Below are positions 6,342 to 7,950 of a stretch of 7,950 bases of DNA, one piece after another; positions within the stretch are counted from its first letter, which is position 1, and every line of letters begins with the position of its first letter. Both the position numbers and the translations under genes were made by a program. The stretch is from Pseudomonadota bacterium (lineage in GTDB: Bacteria; Pseudomonadota; Alphaproteobacteria; Acetobacterales; Acetobacteraceae): contig JAKBAQ010000125.1 in assembly GCA_021808985.1 (NCBI GenBank), positions 1 to 7,950 on the forward strand, given 5' to 3'. Under the pieces are notes generated by a model, which searched no databases, was not told the origin of the DNA, and worked only from the letters and a program-made list of their open reading frames with translations.

Positions 6342-7594
6342 AAATCCTCTACCTGAACCTTGATCGCGGCATCCCCGTGCTGGGCGACAAAGGCGCCTCT
6401 GTGCATGTCCGCTCCTTCATCAGCGCCGCCGCCGCCCTGGGGCATGAGGTTCTGCTCGCCTGCGCCACGCTGGGCGAAGGCAACCCGCCCCCGCCCGCCC
6501 GCCTGCTGCATATCAGCGGCAAGCCGTCATCCGCGCGCCTCGCCGCTGAATGCGCCGCCGCCGAACTCCCCCCCTGCGCGCTGGAAGACCCCATCATCAG
6601 CCGCGAGCTCGCCAGCCTCGCCCACGACCTCTCGGTCCCCGAAAAAATCCACGAAGCCCTCGCGGCCATCAACTTCGTGCCAGACCTCATCTACGAGCGT
6701 CACGCCCTCTTCCACTGCGCCGGGGTTGATATCGCCGCCCATTACAACGTCCCCCGCCTGCTCGAAATCAACGCCCCGCTGATCCACGAGCAGCGCACCT
6801 TTCGCGGCCTGCGCCTGGAAGCCCAGGCGAAGCGCACCGAACACGCCTCCTACCACGGCGCGGACGCCATCATCGCCGTCTCCGGCGCCGTCGCCGAGCA
6901 TGCCGCCGCGGTCCTCGGCCACAGCCGCAATATCCACGTCGTGCCCAACGGGGTTGACCTCACGAGCTTCACCGAGGATGCCGCCGCGGGCATCGCCCTG
7001 CGCCAGCGCCTCGGCCTCGGGGCTGACCCCGTCATCGGCTTCATCGGCAGCTTCAAGCCCTGGCACGGCGTCTCCTTCCTGCTCGATATCTTCGCGGATC
7101 TCCTGCCCCGCTTTCCAGATCTGCACCTCCTCGCCGCCGGCGAGGGCCCGGAGCGTGAAGCCGTCCAGGCCCGCGCCGCCGCCCTCGGGCTGAGCACGCG
7201 CGTCATCCTGCCAGGACGCCTCCCCCACTCTGAAATCCCCGCCTGGCTCAGCGCCATGACCCTGACGGCAGCCCCCTACCTCCCGCAGCCGGATTTCTAT
7301 TTCTCACCGATGAAAATCGTCGAATCCCTGGCCGCCGCCCGCCCCGTCGTCGCACCTGACATCGGTGAGATCAGCACCGTCATCCGCCACGGCCAAAACG
7401 GCATGCTCTACCCCCCGGGTGATGCCGCACAGTGCCGCGCCGCCATTGCCAGCCTGCTCGCCACCCCCGCCGCCTGCACCGCCATGGGCGCCGCCGCCGC
7501 GCGGGATGCCGCCCAACTCGGTTGGGAGGCCGTGGTTGGCCGCATCCTCGGCCTCGTCCCCGCCAGCACGCCCGCCCAACTCTCAGTGGCATGA
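6338..7594 (+). CDS. GT4 family glycosyltransferase, YFSPMK subgroup
   Basis: This 418-residue protein is a second GT4 enzyme, only distantly like the one before it. The N-terminal domain begins MKILYLNLDRGIP (1-13) with the glycine loop GDKGASVHVRSF (16-27), typical of GT4 proteins that act on glycolipid or natural-product acceptors. LIYERHALFHCAG (117-129) follows, and VPNGVDLTSF (202-211) joins the domains. The C-terminal domain has GFIGSFKPWHGV (234-245), AGEGPER (267-273) and FSPMKIVESLAAARPVV (322-338). In the EX7E position the second Glu is Glu329, while the first is Tyr321; this YFSP(M/L)K form is a known GT4 subgroup, so it need not mean loss of activity. No membrane helix is seen. 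ATGA overlaps occur at both ends (6338-6341 and 7591-7594). It is placed directly before the exporter, so its product is probably the transported molecule or a late intermediate. Confidence 0.9.
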   Translation: MKILYLNLDRGIPVLGDKGASVHVRSFISAAAALGHEVLLACATLGEGNPPPPARLLHISGKPSSARLAAECAAAELPPCALEDPIISRELASLAHDLSVPEKIHEALAAINFVPDLIYERHALFHCAGVDIAAHYNVPRLLEINAPLIHEQRTFRGLRLEAQAKRTEHASYHGADAIIAVSGAVAEHAAAVLGHSRNIHVVPNGVDLTSFTEDAAAGIALRQRLGLGADPVIGFIGSFKPWHGVSFLLDIFADLLPRFPDLHLLAAGEGPEREAVQARAAALGLSTRVILPGRLPHSEIPAWLSAMTLTAAPYLPQPDFYFSPMKIVESLAAARPVVAPDIGEISTVIRHGQNGMLYPPGDAAQCRAAIASLLATPAACTAMGAAAARDAAQLGWEAVVGRILGLVPASTPAQLSVA

Positions 7595-7950
7595 GCAAGC
7601 CTTCCCCCAGCCTGCACTGGTGGCTGCTGCGCTACCTGCGGCCGGAATGGCCCGCCCTTAGCACTGGCGGCGTCATCATGTCCGCCCGCGCCATGGTGCT
7701 GCTGCTGCTGCCCTGGCCGCTCAAGGCCATTGTTGACAACGTCATCTTCCAGCACCCGCTCGGCCCCTTTCTCGCTGGTTTCCTGCCCAACCCGCACACC
7801 CACCGCATGCTTCTGCTCGACACTCTGGGCCTGACCATGCTCGGCCTCGGCGCGCTCGACTCCCTGCTCGTCTACGCCGGCAACCGCCTCCTGCTCGACA
7901 CCGCCCAGCGCGTCATGTTCACCATCCGCTTTGACCTGTTCGCCCACCTC
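7591..7950 (+). CDS. ABC exporter half-transporter (MsbA/LipA-like), N-terminal part, cut by window end
   Basis: One hundred twenty codons are visible from ATG 7591, with no stop before the window ends. The start overlaps the previous stop (ATGA). A short basic N-terminus containing WWLLRYLRPEW (10-20) leads into a first membrane helix at about 22-47, ending in PWPLKAIVDNVI (41-52), a pattern common at the first helix of fused membrane-ATPase exporters. After a short outer loop with Pro and His (53-72) a second helix spans about 73-96. AQRVMFTIRFDLFAHL (105-120) is the usual start of the first cytoplasmic loop in this family. The nucleotide-binding domain (Walker A, LSGGQ, Walker B) should lie beyond 7950. 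In the inner membrane it would flip a lipid-linked sugar, glycolipid or small molecule made by the three transferases. A peptide or drug exporter is also possible. Confidence 0.82.
   Translation, partial: MSKPSPSLHWWLLRYLRPEWPALSTGGVIMSARAMVLLLLPWPLKAIVDNVIFQHPLGPFLAGFLPNPHTHRMLLLDTLGLTMLGLGALDSLLVYAGNRLLLDTAQRVMFTIRFDLFAHL

Noticed and set aside
1..7950. CRISPR array, insertion sequence, tRNA or rRNA gene
   Set aside because: No spaced direct repeats, transposase motifs, terminal inverted repeats with target duplications, or tRNA-like cloverleaf sequences were seen in the gaps.

Overview
The window is GC-rich DNA from an alphaproteobacterium. The RF2 C-terminal region and the general gene style fit Rhodospirillales/Acetobacteraceae-like bacteria. 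That placement is from memory of the families, not from a search. The + strand is strikingly C-rich throughout, and only two AT-rich islands occur (about 280-385 and 3601-3690). Both lie in front of genes and look like promoter regions.

Layout: (1) 1-264, minus strand: the N-terminal 88 codons of a glycine-rich protein with a sequence resembling the ALK/LTK-type glycine-rich domain, cut by the window edge. (2) 265-479: a divergent intergenic region serving that gene and ilvD. (3) 480-2336, plus: ilvD, dihydroxy-acid dehydratase, full length. (4) 2369-3500, plus: prfB (peptide release factor 2), which must be read through a programmed +1 frameshift at codon 24. The gene is intact once the shift is allowed. 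(5) 3501-3717: a possible weak terminator, then an AT-rich promoter region carrying a perfect 17-bp inverted repeat placed between candidate -35 and -10 boxes. (6) 3718-7950, plus: an operon of three GT-B glycosyltransferases followed by an ABC exporter half-transporter that runs off the window end. All three junctions are 4-bp ATGA stop/start overlaps, which implies translational coupling and one pathway.

How the genes work together: ilvD and prfB are housekeeping genes (branched-chain amino acid synthesis; UGA/UAA termination). The downstream operon most likely assembles a short glycan on a carrier in the cytoplasm (one MurG/GT28-like enzyme of the COG4671 type, then two GT4 enzymes) and exports it through an MsbA-like transporter. 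Its product cannot be named from this window, and the remainder of the operon lies beyond 7950. This cassette, with its own candidate operator, is the least explained part of the window.
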